Assembly: GCA_034440575.1 (NCBI GenBank)
Contig: JAOTOL010001245.1
Location: 62,001-126,000, forward strand
Length of the DNA stretch: 64,000 nt
Direction of reading: 5' to 3'
DNA from: Imbricaverruca yamaguchii
Lineage: Eukaryota; Arthropoda; Thecostraca; Neoverrucidae
This document shows positions 1 through 11,513 of the stretch, one piece after another. The notes beneath the pieces are model-generated. The model was not told where the DNA came from. It worked only from the letters and a program-made list of their open reading frames with translations, and did not search any database. Positions within the stretch are counted from its first letter, which is position 1; each line of letters begins with the position of its first letter. Made by a program: the position numbers and the translations under genes.

Positions 1-245
1 GACCATTGTTACGAGGTGCCTGTGTGTTGTGACTTTTGTTGCAGGGTGGCTGTATGTTATGACCTCTGTTCTAGGGTGGCTGTGTGTTGTAGCCTCTGTT
101 GCAGTGTGTTGTTTGTTACGACTTCTGTTGCCGGGTGGCAGTGTGTGGTGACCTCTGTTGCTGAATGGACATGCTCTCACCTTTGTTGCGGAGTGGCTCG
201 TATATTGTGATATCTTTTGCAGGCTGGCTGTATATTGTGACGCCT
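1..245. repeat. 30-bp minisatellite overlapping an exon edge
   Basis: About eight degenerate units of roughly 30 bp. Each reads approximately GACCTCTGTTGCAG followed by GGTGGCTGTGTGTTGT. The last unit is the splice acceptor and the first bases of the galactosyltransferase exon at 223 (TTTTGCAG, then GCTGGCTGTATATTGTGAC), so the array is made of copies of an intron/exon boundary. Units are near 1, 31, 61, 91, 120, 150 and 180. Confidence 0.85.
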
Positions 246-364
246 GATGTGGCCCGAAGTCTGGTACTGCAGTCGACAGTGGTGCCGTACTTCTGGATCG
301 ACGACACCTACGTCACTGGCATCCTGGCGGAGCAATTACCCATTACGGTCCGAGGACTCAAGAC
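223..364 (+). CDS. beta-1,3-galactosyltransferase (GT31), internal exon
   Basis: Partial gene; upstream exons lie outside the window. The exon begins after a TTTTGCAG acceptor and encodes about 47 residues including GWLYIVTPDVA and then YFWIDDTYVTGILAE. That pattern is the hallmark C-terminal acidic block of family 31 beta-1,3-galactosyl/N-acetylglucosaminyltransferases, type II membrane enzymes of the Golgi that extend glycans from a UDP-sugar donor. The frame meets a TAG directly after the block, but a good donor (C then GTAGGT) at 365 removes it. The exon ends two bases into a codon, which matches the phase of the exon at 3601. Which acceptor or donor sugar is used cannot be told from this fragment. 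The acceptor sits at the end of a minisatellite built from copies of itself. Confidence 0.82.
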
Positions 365-671
365 GTAGGTGTTTTTTTTCTCTCTGACAGGTGCCCACCA
401 TTGTGCGCGATTTGCCGAAGTAAGGTGATGCGTGTGCTGTACGTTGTATGTTGCTTTTGCACAATTGAATTTTCAGTTTCAGTTGCAGTACTTGGTGTGC
501 TGCATCCCTCGCTGTTGTCTGCTCCTGGTGTCCTTTCTGTAGCAGCCTTACACCTGAGGGGCAGACCAGAGTACAGTGGACCAGCGGTGCGCACGTCACA
601 ATGGAGAACACTCGGTGATTAGAGTGTCATTTGAGACTGCAAGAATTGCTCGCGAGGTCTCGCTCCTGCTT

Positions 672-806
672 GGGGTCGCGGCAACTCAGTTGGTATAACG
701 TCGGACTCTTGATCGTAAGATTGTCGGTTCGAATCCAACAGGCGACGGCATTTAACGAGTCCACCCGCGACCAATCGGCGTGAGAGGTTGGCGACGCTAT
801 ATAACC
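672..806 (+). mobile_element. tRNA-derived SINE (SINE-1, tRNA-Lys-like head)
   Basis: An A-box-like segment (GGCAACTCAGTTGGTATAA), an anticodon arm resembling tRNA-Lys(CTT) (GGACTCTTGATC) and a B box (GGTTCGAATCC) are followed by the body CGCGACCAATCGGCGTGAGAG and GTTGGCGACGCTATATAACC, shared with copies at 23070, 25131, 44003 and 51768. The 3' hairpin is cut off. It lies in the galactosyltransferase intron. The mismatched cloverleaf argues against a functional tRNA. Confidence 0.8.
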
Positions 807-870
807 TGGTTCGCTTCCATCCGAGTCCGCCGTAGGGCAAGTCGCCCCTTTCTCCGATGAGACGGCGGAG

Positions 871-2200
871 GTGCCAGAGCCTCTCCGCCACCTGTTGAGT
901 AGCAGGAGAACGTTTAGTCGGGACGAGTGCCATGGCGTTGCGTTTCAAAAGGCACGCGCTGTTTTGTCGTCGGTGCGCACGCTGGCATACTACGACCCGA
1001 AGCGCTCAGCGATGTTGTCGACAGACGCCAGTCGGCTCAAAGAGCTGGGTTTCTACTGCAGCAGAAACAGCCGGATGGCACATGGCGTATAGTACAGGGG
1101 GGCTCGCGATTCCTTTCGGATGCAGAGACTCGATACGCCACTATCGAGTTAGAGCTACTGGCGATAGCGTGGGCGTGCCGCAAATGCCGCAAATTCCTCG
1201 GTGGGTTGCAGCATCTTGACCTGCTGGTGGATCACCGTCCGCTCATTCCGATCCTCAATTATAAAAATATAGACGAGATAGAAAATCCCCGTCTGCAGCG
1301 CTTACGCGAGAAGCTGATGGAATGGCACCTGACTGCAAGCTGGAGGCGAGGGAAGGATCACCAAGGTCCAGACGCGCTATCCAGGGCGCCAACACAAGCT
1401 CCTTCAAAGGAAGACGAGCTTTCCGAAGATGACTACGCTGTGTCAGTATCCACAATCATCAGCAACGAGATCAAAATGTCGAATACCGACATACGACTGG
1501 ACGAGGTTCGTCTGACGGCCGACAGAGATGAGGAGGCACGCCTGCTGTTACAGACTGTGCTCGACGGCTTCCCGTCACAAATATCCGACCTGCCGGAAAT
1601 TCTGCGCCCGTACTGGGCGGTGCACGATCGTCCTCACAGTCGACGACGGCTTGGTGGTGTGCGGCTGCCGCCTCGTCATCCCCAGACCTTTCAGGTCCTC
1701 GGTTCTGCGTGAACTACACGCCGGTCACCAGGGTAAAGAAAAGATCAAGGGCCGGGCTCGTCAGATCGCATATTGGCCAGGAATAGATCTGGCTATCGAA
1801 CATACCACCAGGGCCTGCCGGCCGTGTCAAAGGGATCTGCCGTCCCCCCAAAGGGAAACGTACCGCCGTCACGAGTCCGCCAGTCGTCCCTTCCAGCACT
1901 TATGTGCTGACTTAAGTCAATACGCTGGGCAATACTTCCTCGTCGTAGTGGACCCATACTCTGGCTGGCAGATGGTACGGACGCTTGGCACCAATGCCAC
2001 TGCGGCCAGACTTGTGATAGTTACGGGGCATATTCTGCATCGCTGGCGTACCGGAGATCCTCTGGTCGGACGGTGGCCCACAATTCACAGCCCGATTGTT
2101 CCAGGAGTTCCTGTCATGATGGGCTGTACAGCATCGCGCTGGTCAGATTAGGATCCGGCACGTAGCCATCCTCAGAGACAATGAAGCCGGCGAACTTCAC
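871..2200 (+). pseudogene. Ty3/gypsy LTR retrotransposon pol fragment (RNase H and integrase)
   Basis: A broken pol spread over at least three frames. Frame one (about 871-1090) shows the end of reverse transcriptase (LAYYDPKRSAMLSTDAS). A second frame (to 1712) carries the RNase H region (SDAETRYATIELELLAIAWA and the LLVDHRPL motif). A third (1640-2150) carries the integrase HHCC zinc module (ELHAGHQ ... CRPCQ) and the first catalytic Asp region (CADLSQY ... VVVDPYSGW). The second Asp region (near WSDGGPQFTA, about 2070) needs one more frame change. No protease, gag or LTRs were found. It lies inside the galactosyltransferase intron and is a dead copy. Confidence 0.85.
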
Positions 2201-2425
2201 TGACTTGGAAATCTGATTGGAAATCAGATTCCCTATGGGAGCGTAGGTTCGGGTTCTAGCGACCGCGCCATGGTTCGGTTCCATCCGAGGCTCCCGTAAG
2301 GCACGATACGCACACTAGGAAGTCAGAGCGAGAACTGTATTGGGCTTACATAGCTCAGTGGGATCTGTCGACATCAATCGGTGAGGGGACGACTACGGCG
2401 ACATCTACTGGTGGTTAACTCAACC

Positions 2426-2520
2426 ACTACATAACCTAGCGGTTGAATGCCGCCCCGGTAGCTCAGTTAGCCAACTGAGCTACCGGTTGGTTAACTGAGC
2501 ATGCAACCGCTCAGTTAAAC
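2426..2520. repeat. Palindromic tRNA 5'-half with SINE-tail fragment
   Basis: A fragment of the SINE hairpin (CTACATAACCTAGCGGTTGA) leads into a perfect 14-bp inverted repeat at 2455-2486: CCGGTAGCTCAGTT, four loop bases, AACTGAGCTACCGG. Each arm contains a tRNA-type A box (TAGCTCAGTT) in opposite orientation. A third partial copy (AACTGAGC) follows near 2492. Confidence 0.7.
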
Positions 2521-3333
2521 ACAGCGGGTCTTCTCTGAAGAAGAAGCCCACAGCGCTGGCCTTCTCTGGTCTCCCCTATCCTGGTAACACAGGGTTCGAG
2601 TTACTTCGCGCGCTCGCATTTAGCCCCCGGCCGGGAGTGTCAATTGGCAGCTTGCCCGATAAGGCCGGGAATGGGGTACCGGGCGGCCGTGTCGGTGCAT
2701 TGACGGCATGTTAAACTTTCGGTCTAAATTCTGTCGTTGAACTGGAATTCATGGACTGGGTGGTGGGGCCAGGGTTCACGCAACAAGCTCTGCTTAGCAA
2801 GAGAACCATAGTTCCTAAAGCCACCCCAGCAACAACTCTGATTAAATTTTTGTTTAAAAACACATTTTAAAATCCAAGGCTCCTGCTGGTTGTACGCCGT
2901 GTCGATTACTCCCTATCCCGCTACTATCGTTATGTGGAGTTGGAGTTAATTTACATTAATAAGTACTGCCTCCGCCCTGATTCCCTCACATTTCCTCCAG
3001 TCTAGTCGCGCCAGATTCGCTGCCCAGCCAGCCTCATAGGGGGAAAGTCGTCAGCAAAACCGATTTTGCCGATGCCGAAGCTGGTGTTGCAAAACGAGTT
3101 GTTGTTGGAAGGCGGGGAATAAAACCATGAAACAGGGAGCCGTGAAGATGCGGTGATGAGTGGTGTTGCTTTTACTCAATCTAGCATTGCATATGCAATT
3201 TTCTCCACACTACATTAGCTGCCAATTGTTCGCCCCATTCCCACCTCAACCCATCCCCAACCGTTCTTCAGCGAATTTTAAGTGCACTCTAATCTCGCCT
3301 CGTCGTGTCGTCAACTCATCCGACCAAAATATC
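2521..3333. other. Intronic sequence without recognised feature
   Basis: Galactosyltransferase intron. I see no convincing coding frame, RNA gene or repeat here. Confidence 0.5.
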
Positions 3334-3580
3334 GGCCCCACCGCCGGCGCCCGTGCCCTCCCCCTGCACCACGGCCGACTGTGCTACCTCGGCCCCCACC
3401 GCCGGCGCCCGTGCCCCCCTGCCCAGCCCCGCCCGCCCCCCCCCTGCACCACAGCCGACCGTGCTACCTCGGCCCCCACCGCCGGCGCCCGTGCCCTCCC
3501 CTGCACCACGGCCGACCGTGCTACCTCGGCCCCCACCGCCGGCGCCCGTGCCCTCCCCCTGCACCACGACCGACCGTGCT
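3334..3580. repeat. GC-rich tandem repeat, about 57-bp unit, four copies
   Basis: Four copies of a unit starting CGGCCCCCACCGCCGGCGCC and ending GACCGTGCTACCT; one copy carries an internal insertion. It gives proline-rich open frames on one strand and glycine-rich frames on the other, which I treat as spurious. It ends about 20 bp before the splice acceptor at 3600. Confidence 0.85.
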
Positions 3581-3600
3581 GATGACTCTCCGTGCGGCAG

Positions 3601-3820
3601 GTTGTTCGTGACGACGTCCCAGTGCATCAAGTACACGGCGCACCAGGACTTCAGCCTGGCCGCCGAGAGCGACCACGACATCTTCCGGCCGGGCTTCCTG
3701 GTCAGCCCCACCGACAAGGACCTCGCCGCGCTCGAGAAGTTCAACGAACTGACGCGTTACTGCGCCAACCACACCTGCCACACGAGGACTAGGTTTCGAC
3801 TGTGTCAAAACCGGTTTTGA
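3601..3820 (+). CDS. beta-1,3-galactosyltransferase (GT31), probable last exon
   Basis: After an acceptor (CCGTGCGGCAG, ending at 3600) the frame encodes about 73 residues containing CIKYTAHQDFSLAAES, FRPGFLVSPTDKDLAALE and LTRYCANHTC, then stops at 3818-3820. The Cys-rich tail with an FLVxPT-like block resembles the C-terminal tails of arthropod GT31 enzymes (family knowledge). The first base completes the two-base remainder left by the exon ending at 364, giving a clean phase-2 junction and a 3.2-kb intron. Codon composition is strongly C/G-ending, as expected for a real exon here. The frame also runs back into the GC repeat, so the acceptor choice rests on phase and the AG. An RNA read would settle it. 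Confidence 0.6.
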
Positions 3821-5479
3821 CGAGGCGCCGGCCGTGCCGAGCCGGCCCCGAGGAGGCGGGCGTTCTCCGTCGACTGTGATCGCGCGGTGGCGCGGGCCGT
3901 GGAGCGTGGAGCGCGGATGCCGCCGGAGGCTGTGCCGACCGTGCCGCGGTCCGGGCGTTCGACTGGTGGTGTTGAATTGGACGCCCTGGTGCGGGGCGAC
4001 CGACGGCAGGGGCTCAAACCGTGCTGGAGTCTGCTGCTGTGTGTCCGGCACGGCGAGTCGCCCTCGTGAGGGCGATCTGATCCTGCGTGATGGCGATCTG
4101 ATCCTGCGTGTGGTGTGGTGTGGTGTGGTGTGGTGTGGTGTGGGGATCGTGTCCGCGTGCAGTGCGTCTGGTGAAGCGGAGCGCTTCCGCCGGCTGTTCG
4201 GTCGGTGCCGAGCTCGTGCCGAGGACTGGCCGTCGGGTCGGCGGGACTGCCGAGGACTGGCCGTCGGGTCGGCGGGACTGCCGAGGACTGGCCGTCGGGT
4301 CGGCGGGACTGCCGTGTACGTCGGAGCGACATGCTGCTCACCGGAACTTCCTGAAGTCGTCTTGCCGACTGTCGCGCTCAAGAAGAGAGCGCCGGTGAAG
4401 GTGTGCTGTCCTGTTTCGGAGCTGGAGACGTGGGTTTGAATTCCATCGGCACCGGGAGGCCAAGCAGAAGTGTAAACCAATCGATGCCCTTTTGGGAACG
4501 AATCGCTTGATTTAATTATTTGTTGTTGTTGGAGTACAACTGACGCTGCATGATTGATGCAGGCGATAAGCCCTTAAAGTGCGAAGTATAACTGAATATA
4601 TGTGCGCTACATAACCAGTAGCATTTTATGCGCCCCTAAGTTCAACCAATCAATGGAATACAACTGTCTGAATGGACATGCACTGCATTGCATGTGTTTG
4701 CACCTGGATGGTACCCCACCAGTGCGGGTATCAATGTGGAGGGCTAAAGCGGCCTTTTCGGAAGTAACGTGAATGCGATGCGATATGTATTCCTGCCGAA
4801 GCTGAACCGAGCTACACAAGTCGAGCTGCACAAAACCGACCAGCACAAAGTCGACCCGCACAAAGTCGAGCTGCACAAAGTTAAGCATAGTCGAGCTGCA
4901 CAAAGCCGAGCTGCACTGTTCTGAAAATGTCTTCGAGAGGGCCTAACTGTCGCCAGAATGCTAAATGTTGGTAATCACAAGTCGGGGTACCACGTGGACG
5001 AGTGAGCGCTTGGGATCATGCCATCCTGTTAGATTTTGTTCTCTCATTTTGGCCACCGAAGGCCGGTTGGTGTTAGCACTTGCGCCTTACGTTAAGTTCA
5101 CATGAGCTTTCCTCCACACTTATAGACCGCCCTGCCCGTGCTTTGGGTCGGAAGGATGGGGGGCGGTAAGACTTTTCACGAATTTGGCTCAGCAGTAGGA
5201 CGGGATGCACCTGAAGACTCCAAGATGATTCTTCGTCCACGAGTGGGGTTATGGCGCAGGCTATGTGCGGCGGAGCTAGGATTACCTGAAGTCTGGGAAA
5301 TTGCATTGCTTACAAAAGAGAAGAAAATGGCGTTTCTCTCGCCCGCGCGCGCGCACGCACACACACACTTGGTGGTTTTCTCCACTAGCCACCGCACGGC
5401 ACTTCCGGGGTCTGACCTCATTGGGCAGGCATATTTGTATGCTCAACTCGATTCTTATTAAAGCTTCCGCTTCACAGTG
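3821..5479. other. Downstream region with short tandem repeats
   Basis: No convincing gene. It contains a TGTGG pentamer run (4109-4142), three 31-bp units starting GAGGACTGGCCGTCGGGTCG (4221-4313), a degenerate 15-bp array around AAAGTCGAGCTGCAC (4806-4915) and a GC/AC dinucleotide run (5342-5370). A fragment of the LINE tail hairpin (TTATGCGCCCCTAAG) is at about 4626-4655. The long GC-rich open frames at 3834-4480 on both strands look like composition artefacts. Confidence 0.6.
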
Positions 5480-7920
5480 GCGAAGATTAATGGGCAATTT
5501 TAGTAATGTTTGGATTTGCCAGGTGTGTTAAATGCAACACACTACACCTTGACCAGAGGTTGTTGTTAGTTTTCCGGTGTTTTGCTAATTGAAGTGTATG
5601 GGCTGATGCCACTTCTGCAAGACTCCGGCATATACGGCTCTGCAGAAATATTGCCAACCCATGCAGCAGACACTGACACTTTTCCTGAGGACTTTTTATT
5701 AAGGAAGTCCACAATGGACTGGTGGCCATTACAACCTCGCATCAATCAGGTAAAACAGCAGAGCATGAATGGTCAAAAGCACAACACAGCTAAACCGGTG
5801 GTCATACATGTCAGCAAAAATTGGATAACCACTGCGCCTTCGGCGAACAGGCTGAGGTCGTTGGCGAAGACGCAGTAGAGGAAAGTTCCGAGAGAATATC
5901 CTTGCAAAAACGCCGATGCTGTTGGGCAAGGGGTAGATTTATGGACGACACCCAGACTGTTAGTGAGGCTGACAATATGGGTATAGTTCTGAAGATATGC
6001 CAAAACCAGGATGCATTGATGTGGAGATTTCATTTTGAAAGGAGTTTTGAGTAGGATATCACGCCAAAACATTTGCTCAAATTCAGCAGGCAGAGAAGGG
6101 ACACCTCTCCATGGTCACATGCGGACAGGATCTGGTCAGATATGGAGGTCAGGTCAGCTCCCGTGAAGTGGCTAGAACGGAAATCGTGCCGAGCTGGAGA
6201 GAGGGGGTGGTTTTCGGACAGATTATTTTTGAGTTGCTGGTGGACGGCGCGCTCCACAATTTTCGCAATGACTGGGCCGATGGAGATAGGACGGAAATTG
6301 GAGGGGCTAGAGGGATCACATGATTGGAAGATGGGATGAAGAGGATGAATGAAGTGTGTTTCCAAGAATCAGGAACACCGGACTGAGTAATGCTGGATTT
6401 TACAAAATGCAGGAACGTGCTTCGACTATCGAGTCGAAGCACACCCTGAACATATGGATTTTGCTGCCGTCCTCGCCCCAGGCCGAGCCGTTCATCCCGA
6501 AGACGACGGCTCGCAGCTCAGGTAGTGACAACGGCACCAGGGTAAACGCACAGGCACCGACACGCGGCAAACGGCAGGGAATACTCGGCGTCACTCCCAT
6601 ACTCCTAACCTCGTCAGCCACGCACAGGCACCGACACGCGGCAAACGGCAGGGAATACTCTGCGTCGCTCCCATACTCCTAACCTCGTCAGCCACCAGGG
6701 TAAGCGCACAGGCACCGACACGCGGCAAACGGCAGGGAATACTCGGCGTCGCTCCCATATTCCTAACCTCGTCAGCCACGCGCGGGCCAACGCGGACACA
6801 ACATCGGTTAAGGTCATCAGCCGTCGCGCCGGGCAACTTGCGAATTGCTTACTTGCCGCCGACGAATGACCTGATATTGCCGCCACATTACCTTCGCCCA
6901 TCCTCCGCGGCGCCAAACATCGTCGCGGTCATCACACCTTATCGCCGATCGTACAGCTCGGTTGGCGTCCCTGCACTTCGTAGTTTGGTGTCCATAGACA
7001 GCCAGCGCACCACAGCGGCGGCATATTGAAGCTTTCCTTCCATCCGATACAACCGGGACGCTGGGGTTCATTATTTTAACCATACTGATGAGAGCGTGAA
7101 TGTCAATGATGGGTAAAGAGATGGCCAGAAAACAGTCCCGCTTGAGCGTGACGGAGGGAGAATTGAAAACAGGACTCCAGTCAACCCAAAAAAAAGATCA
7201 TGAAGCAAAACATTCGGATCTGTATGGCGAAATCACCGGGAGAGAACAGTGGTGCCGCTCGGTCTGGATCTAAGCATATTGACAGAAACACGAACAAATA
7301 TATGCGAACTAAAGCTACACAGTTTTGTACGGCAGTGTTTCACAATGTCACGACAGTTGGCAAAAACTACGTCAAGATGAGAGTCAGTCGAATAGGTGGG
7401 CGAGGTCACATACTGAGATAACCAATAATTAAAAACATAATCTGGTATCGTGCGCCTGCCTGGATCTGAGTCTGATTTCTGCAAGTCACAATTGAAATAT
7501 CCGAAAATAAAAAGTTTGCACTTGGAATAGTCGACAGCCACATGTTTAAATTGACCTTCCAGGTCCGTAAAGTCCGCTTTCAGGTCGGTAATGCTCCGTC
7601 TCGGTGGAAGGTATGCAGTACACACGATGAACTGGCGTTTACTGTCCGGCTTATCCAACATCCACAACGTCTCCAGCTTGCTGTTGGGATGGTTGACAGC
7701 CGTGGTGATGTTCAGCGGAGACGCACCGATCCCGTCCCTGGCGGTCAGGAACGGGATCAGCGCCACTCCGCCGTACCCTCGCCAGTCGGGGCGGTCGACC
7801 CGGTAAAACTGGCACCCAGGCAGGAGCAGCAGTCTGCTGGGCACCGCATAATACAGCTAGGTTTCGGCCAGGCATGTGCCCTTCGCAGTCACCTTGCATT
7901 TCGTGGTGGTTTTTAGGGAA
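5480..7920 (-). pseudogene. Decayed non-LTR retrotransposon (endonuclease plus reverse transcriptase)
   Basis: Read on the minus strand from right to left. The AP-type endonuclease comes first (7233-7844: CQFYRVDRPDWRGYGGVALI, VCTAYLPPRRS, LFIFGYFNCDLQ). Then come reverse transcriptase pieces at about 6030-6442 (SNFRPISIGPVIAKIVER, LSKCFGVISYSKLL) and 5770-6070 (LQGYSLGTFLYCVFAND). Frames change several times, the palm YADD-type motif is not in an open frame, and a 75-bp tandem repeat interrupts the element near 6530-6790. A dead copy, probably CR1/jockey-like; the clade is uncertain. Confidence 0.75.
6530..6790. repeat. About 75-bp tandem repeat, three copies
   Basis: Three copies of a unit containing GCACAGGCACCGACACGCGG and GGGAATACTCGGCGTC, spaced 72-82 bp, inside the decayed LINE. 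Confidence 0.8.
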
Positions 7921-8099
7921 ATTATAAGACCTACATTGAAAAGGTATGAATGTTTTTTTCTTAGAATAAACGTTTTCCAATCGCATGTATGTAGGTGATT
8001 TCTCTATGTCATGTAGCTTTTCAATAGAAGGAAGCTTACACGAAATAAGTTCTACCCCGAAAACGCAAAATCGCAGTCATGAAGATCGGACGGCCATAT

Positions 8100-8101
<2 letters not shown>

Positions 8102-8172
<71 letters not shown>
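8102..8172. repeat. (AT)n(GT)n microsatellite
   Basis: About 14 AT dinucleotides pass directly into about 20 GT dinucleotides. Confidence 0.95.
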
Positions 8173-8175
<3 letters not shown>

Positions 8176-8340
8176 CGTGTGTGCATATATGAGGAGAACG
8201 CGCTGTTTATTTTTGTTTGGTCAGCAAAATCATGCCCACTTTTATTTCATCTGGGAATTTTGGTCGGTCTGTTGTGGAACGCACCAGGTGGAAATGGTTC
8301 TCAGTTTTGAAGTGAACTAAGTTGGCTGTTCGGCACTTCT

Positions 8341-9420
8341 CACTCACTGTTCTGTGATGCTAAATGGTACAAAGTCAGCATGGCAAAATGTTCTTAGTGG
8401 AGTCCCCCAGGGGTGAGTACTGGGGCCACTACTGTTCATTATATTTGTAAATAACATTGAAAGTGGCCTAAGCAGTAAGGTTTTGAAATTTGTGGATGAT
8501 TTGAAAGTCTTTAGGGCAATAACAGGTCAAAATGAGCATATCTGCTGCAAAAAGACCTAGACGAACTTGTGAAGTGATCCAAAGAATAGCAAATGAAATT
8601 TAATTTTGATAAGTGCAAAATCATGCATGTGGGTAAGCAGCATATGAAGGCTCCATACTTGATGGATGGCCAAGTGCTGTCAGTGACTCAACAGGAGAAG
8701 GATTTAGGTGTTATTCTAAACACAAAACTGGGGGCATCAGAACAGACCAAGGAAGCCAGGAAGAAGGGACTGAGAATGCTCGAGGCAATAAATAGGAATG
8801 TATCATACAGAAGTGAGGAAGTGATCAGGAAGCTTTACTGTGCATACGTCAGGTCACATTTGGAATACTGCATCCAAGCTTGGTCTCCTAGCTATGAAAA
8901 AGATTGGTGGCTTTTAGAGAGTACAAAAGAGGGCTACACAAATTGGTAATGGCATAAGCAACCTGGCATATGAGGAAAGATTGAAGAAATTGAATATGTT
9001 TTCACTTAGATATAGAAGGCTGAGCGGAGATCTCATCGAGGTCTTTAAATTTGTCCATGGTCTGGAGAGGGGATATCTTGGGGATATGTTTGAATTGAAC
9101 AGAAATGACGCAATTAGAGGTCATAAATTCAAAATTAAAGTTAACCACAGCAGAACAAGGTTAAGGCAGACTTTCTTCACCAACAGGGTAGTAGAACACT
9201 GGAACCAGCTGCCAGAAAACATTGTCAGTAGCAGCACATTGAACATCTTTAAAAACAGCATAGACAATCATTATAAGAATAGAGTGCTTGCTTTTCAGTA
9301 TTACAGGGAGGCCTGATTGACATATTTGGTGGGCAACTGGTTCAGTGTACAGAGTGCAACCAAGAAGGGTCCTTGTGGCTCATAGCTGCACTAATCTTTT
9401 ATGTCTTTATGTCTTTACGT
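8341..9420 (+). pseudogene. CR1-like LINE, 3' half of reverse transcriptase
   Basis: A reverse transcriptase palm fragment is visible at 8400-8520 (VLGPLLFIIFVNNIE ... LKFVDDLKVF). It continues after frame breaks into 8593-8949 (FNFDKCKIMHVG, KDLGVILNTKL, YVRSHLEYC) and 8981-9316 (YRRLSGDLIEVFKFVHGLE, FFTNRVVEHWNQLPE), the typical C-terminal region of CR1-type elements without RNase H. The 3' end carries a short terminal repeat of TTTATGTC (about 9394-9415), as CR1-like LINEs often do. At least one stop and frame changes make it inactive and 5'-truncated. Confidence 0.85.
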
Positions 9421-10822
9421 ATAATACATACTGATAGCTTATGCTTATAGTGTATGGTTATAGCTGATGCTCATATATAACTTGTGATCAATGTTATTAG
9501 CTAATATCGTAGTATCATGCCCTGAATGATTGGCAGTAAAACACCATCGGGATTACTGCTTCTCGGCTACAATGCCACGTCGTCAAAGATCATCGCTCAG
9601 CAACAACTTAACTCGAAAATATCGCGTCGTATATTACGGTGAATGGGGAAAACAGGCGTGACAAACCCTTGGAATAGCATGAGCTCTTCGAAACGGAAGT
9701 TGCGTGTCCGTGCTTGTTCTTTGACTTCATGATATGTTGCCACAAAGTTATAAACTTCTGAAAAACGTTGCTCTCAGATCTGCCAAACCCTTGAAGCCGA
9801 CGAGACCTGTTTATGGAAGAAGCCTGTGTCGGCATTCATTTCCGCTCGCAAATATTACGCGATGCGATGCAAAACCAGGTGCGTTTCTCCAGACTCCAAC
9901 GTGTCCGATACATTTTTTTCGGTGCATTTAACCACGATTTCCACTCCTTGCCGACGTTCTCTGTAGAACTGTGGCCACGTGTGACATAAGATATCGTGTG
10001 TCAAGACATGACTCAGGCGAAGTGACATGCTAATCTTATCGTAAACACAGTGTGATTATTCGACCGGATGACGTCATTGGTTCGAACACGGGCACACCGG
10101 CCGAGTGCCCGGCACGATGAACAGGGGCGGATCCAGGAATTGTCATGGAGGGGGGGGGTTGGCACTCGTCTGAAGATGTGCCAATCTCTTGACGAGAGCC
10201 ACTGAATGAAGACAATTTCAGTTGGTGCATTCGAGTAGGCTTTGGGGAGGGGGCCTTCTCCACTGACTGAAGCCTTATGAAATCGACTGAAGAAATCAAG
10301 CAGGGAAGAGAGGGGATGCCCTCGAGCATCCTCGAAGGGAACCTTTTAACACCCATGGACACTCTCGGCCAAAACAAACTCATCAGCGGGGAGAGTTTCC
10401 GCTGGAGCATTGGGAGGGGGCAGATGATACCTGTGTCCTCGGCACCCTCCTGTAGCGGTACACTACCGCGATAGCTTCGTGGTCGAAGCCGTCTAATGTA
10501 GAATACGCGCTATGGGGAAGGAGTTTGGTGACGTGCCTGGCATGTCATGCGAGCTCACCATTGACAACGAAATGTGACTCCCTCCCGTGTGTGCCGGTGC
10601 ATCATGTTCCGCTCAATATATGGAGGAACCCCGCCGCCAGGAGCTTCCGCCGCCTGACGATTCCCAGGAGGAATTTTCCGTGGCCACTGATAAGTGACGT
10701 GCATGAGCGCGTTTTCGCTTGACATAGCTGATGTGGCATCCTTTGCCGACCCTGTCAGAACGGCATTTCGGGAGGAAGTGAGGCGAGGAGGCTTAACGAA
10801 TAACGCGTCCGACTGGTTTATC
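9421..10822. other. Unannotated stretch
   Basis: No supported gene. At about 10127 the sequence CAGGGGCGGATCCAGGAATT resembles the end of hAT-type small elements known in many animals, but I find no matching second end. Confidence 0.4.
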
Positions 10823-11513
10823 TTAACCCTCGGGGGGCTCTTCAACCGCCCCCCCCCCCCCTCAGATTTTTCGCGGATAGCGGACGAACGGCACACGACA
10901 GCGCACCCAAATTTGGCATTCCTTTTTCCACATCAATTTGACATGCTGATTTAAAAAAAATTGGGCCAGGTCATCTAGGGTCAACGAGTTATTGAAGGTC
11001 AAGTGAGGTCACCTCCAAGAAAGTTCAACCAGTCGTCACGCTTTAACGGATACAGATATTTTAATGAAACTTTCAGCGTTTGCTTATCCTTACGGTTGCA
11101 ACAAAGTACGAGTGGATTTTTTTTCTCGTTTTTACTACGTATAAATTTTGCGTATTTGCTAAATTGCAGTTCAAATACAGGATTCTGGCTAAAGTAAGCA
11201 TTTATTAGGGCAAGTTGACTTCCAACAACGTTTCTCGGTCTGCTTTACTCATTCGAAAAGGAACATTAAAGAAAACTTGAAAACTCAAAATTTTGAAATT
11301 AAAAAAATTTGGGTGGCCAAAACAACTATAGCCCTGATCGATTTCGCTGTCATTTTCTCATTCAAAATAAATTTTGGTTTTTCATATATCCCTCAAAATG
11401 AACTCCCCAGAGCCAAAAAACATAATGTAAGTCGTGAAAAGTCGTGAAAATCTAGCCCCCCTAGTGACGTCACTTTTGGAGAAAATTCTTTTGGAGGGTG
11501 GATGGGCAATTAA
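10823..11513 (+). mobile_element. TTAA-flanked non-autonomous DNA element, family A copy 1
   Basis: It starts TTAACCCTCGGGGGGCTCTT at 10823 and shares its body with copies at 14057, 25008, 42804, 56400 and 56924 (for example TTTTCGCGGATAGCGGACGA and TAACGGATACAGATATTTTA). The right end is shortened at a TTAA (11510-11513). TTAA targets with CCC termini fit piggyBac-type elements. It carries an AGGTCA-AGTG-AGGTCA direct repeat at 10996-11011. Confidence 0.75.

Noticed and set aside
672..740. Functional tRNA-Lys gene
   Set aside because: Mismatched stems and the conserved body shared with four other copies show a SINE head.
871..2200. Endogenous virus with an envelope gene
   Set aside because: Only pol pieces of Ty3/gypsy type are seen; no envelope, gag or LTR evidence.
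3521..4480. 319-codon minus frame and opposing plus frames
   Set aside because: High GC and short repeats remove stops; no domain, and it overlaps the supported galactosyltransferase exon on the other strand.
10127..10450. hAT-type small element
   Set aside because: Only one end resembles such elements; no second end or target duplication found.
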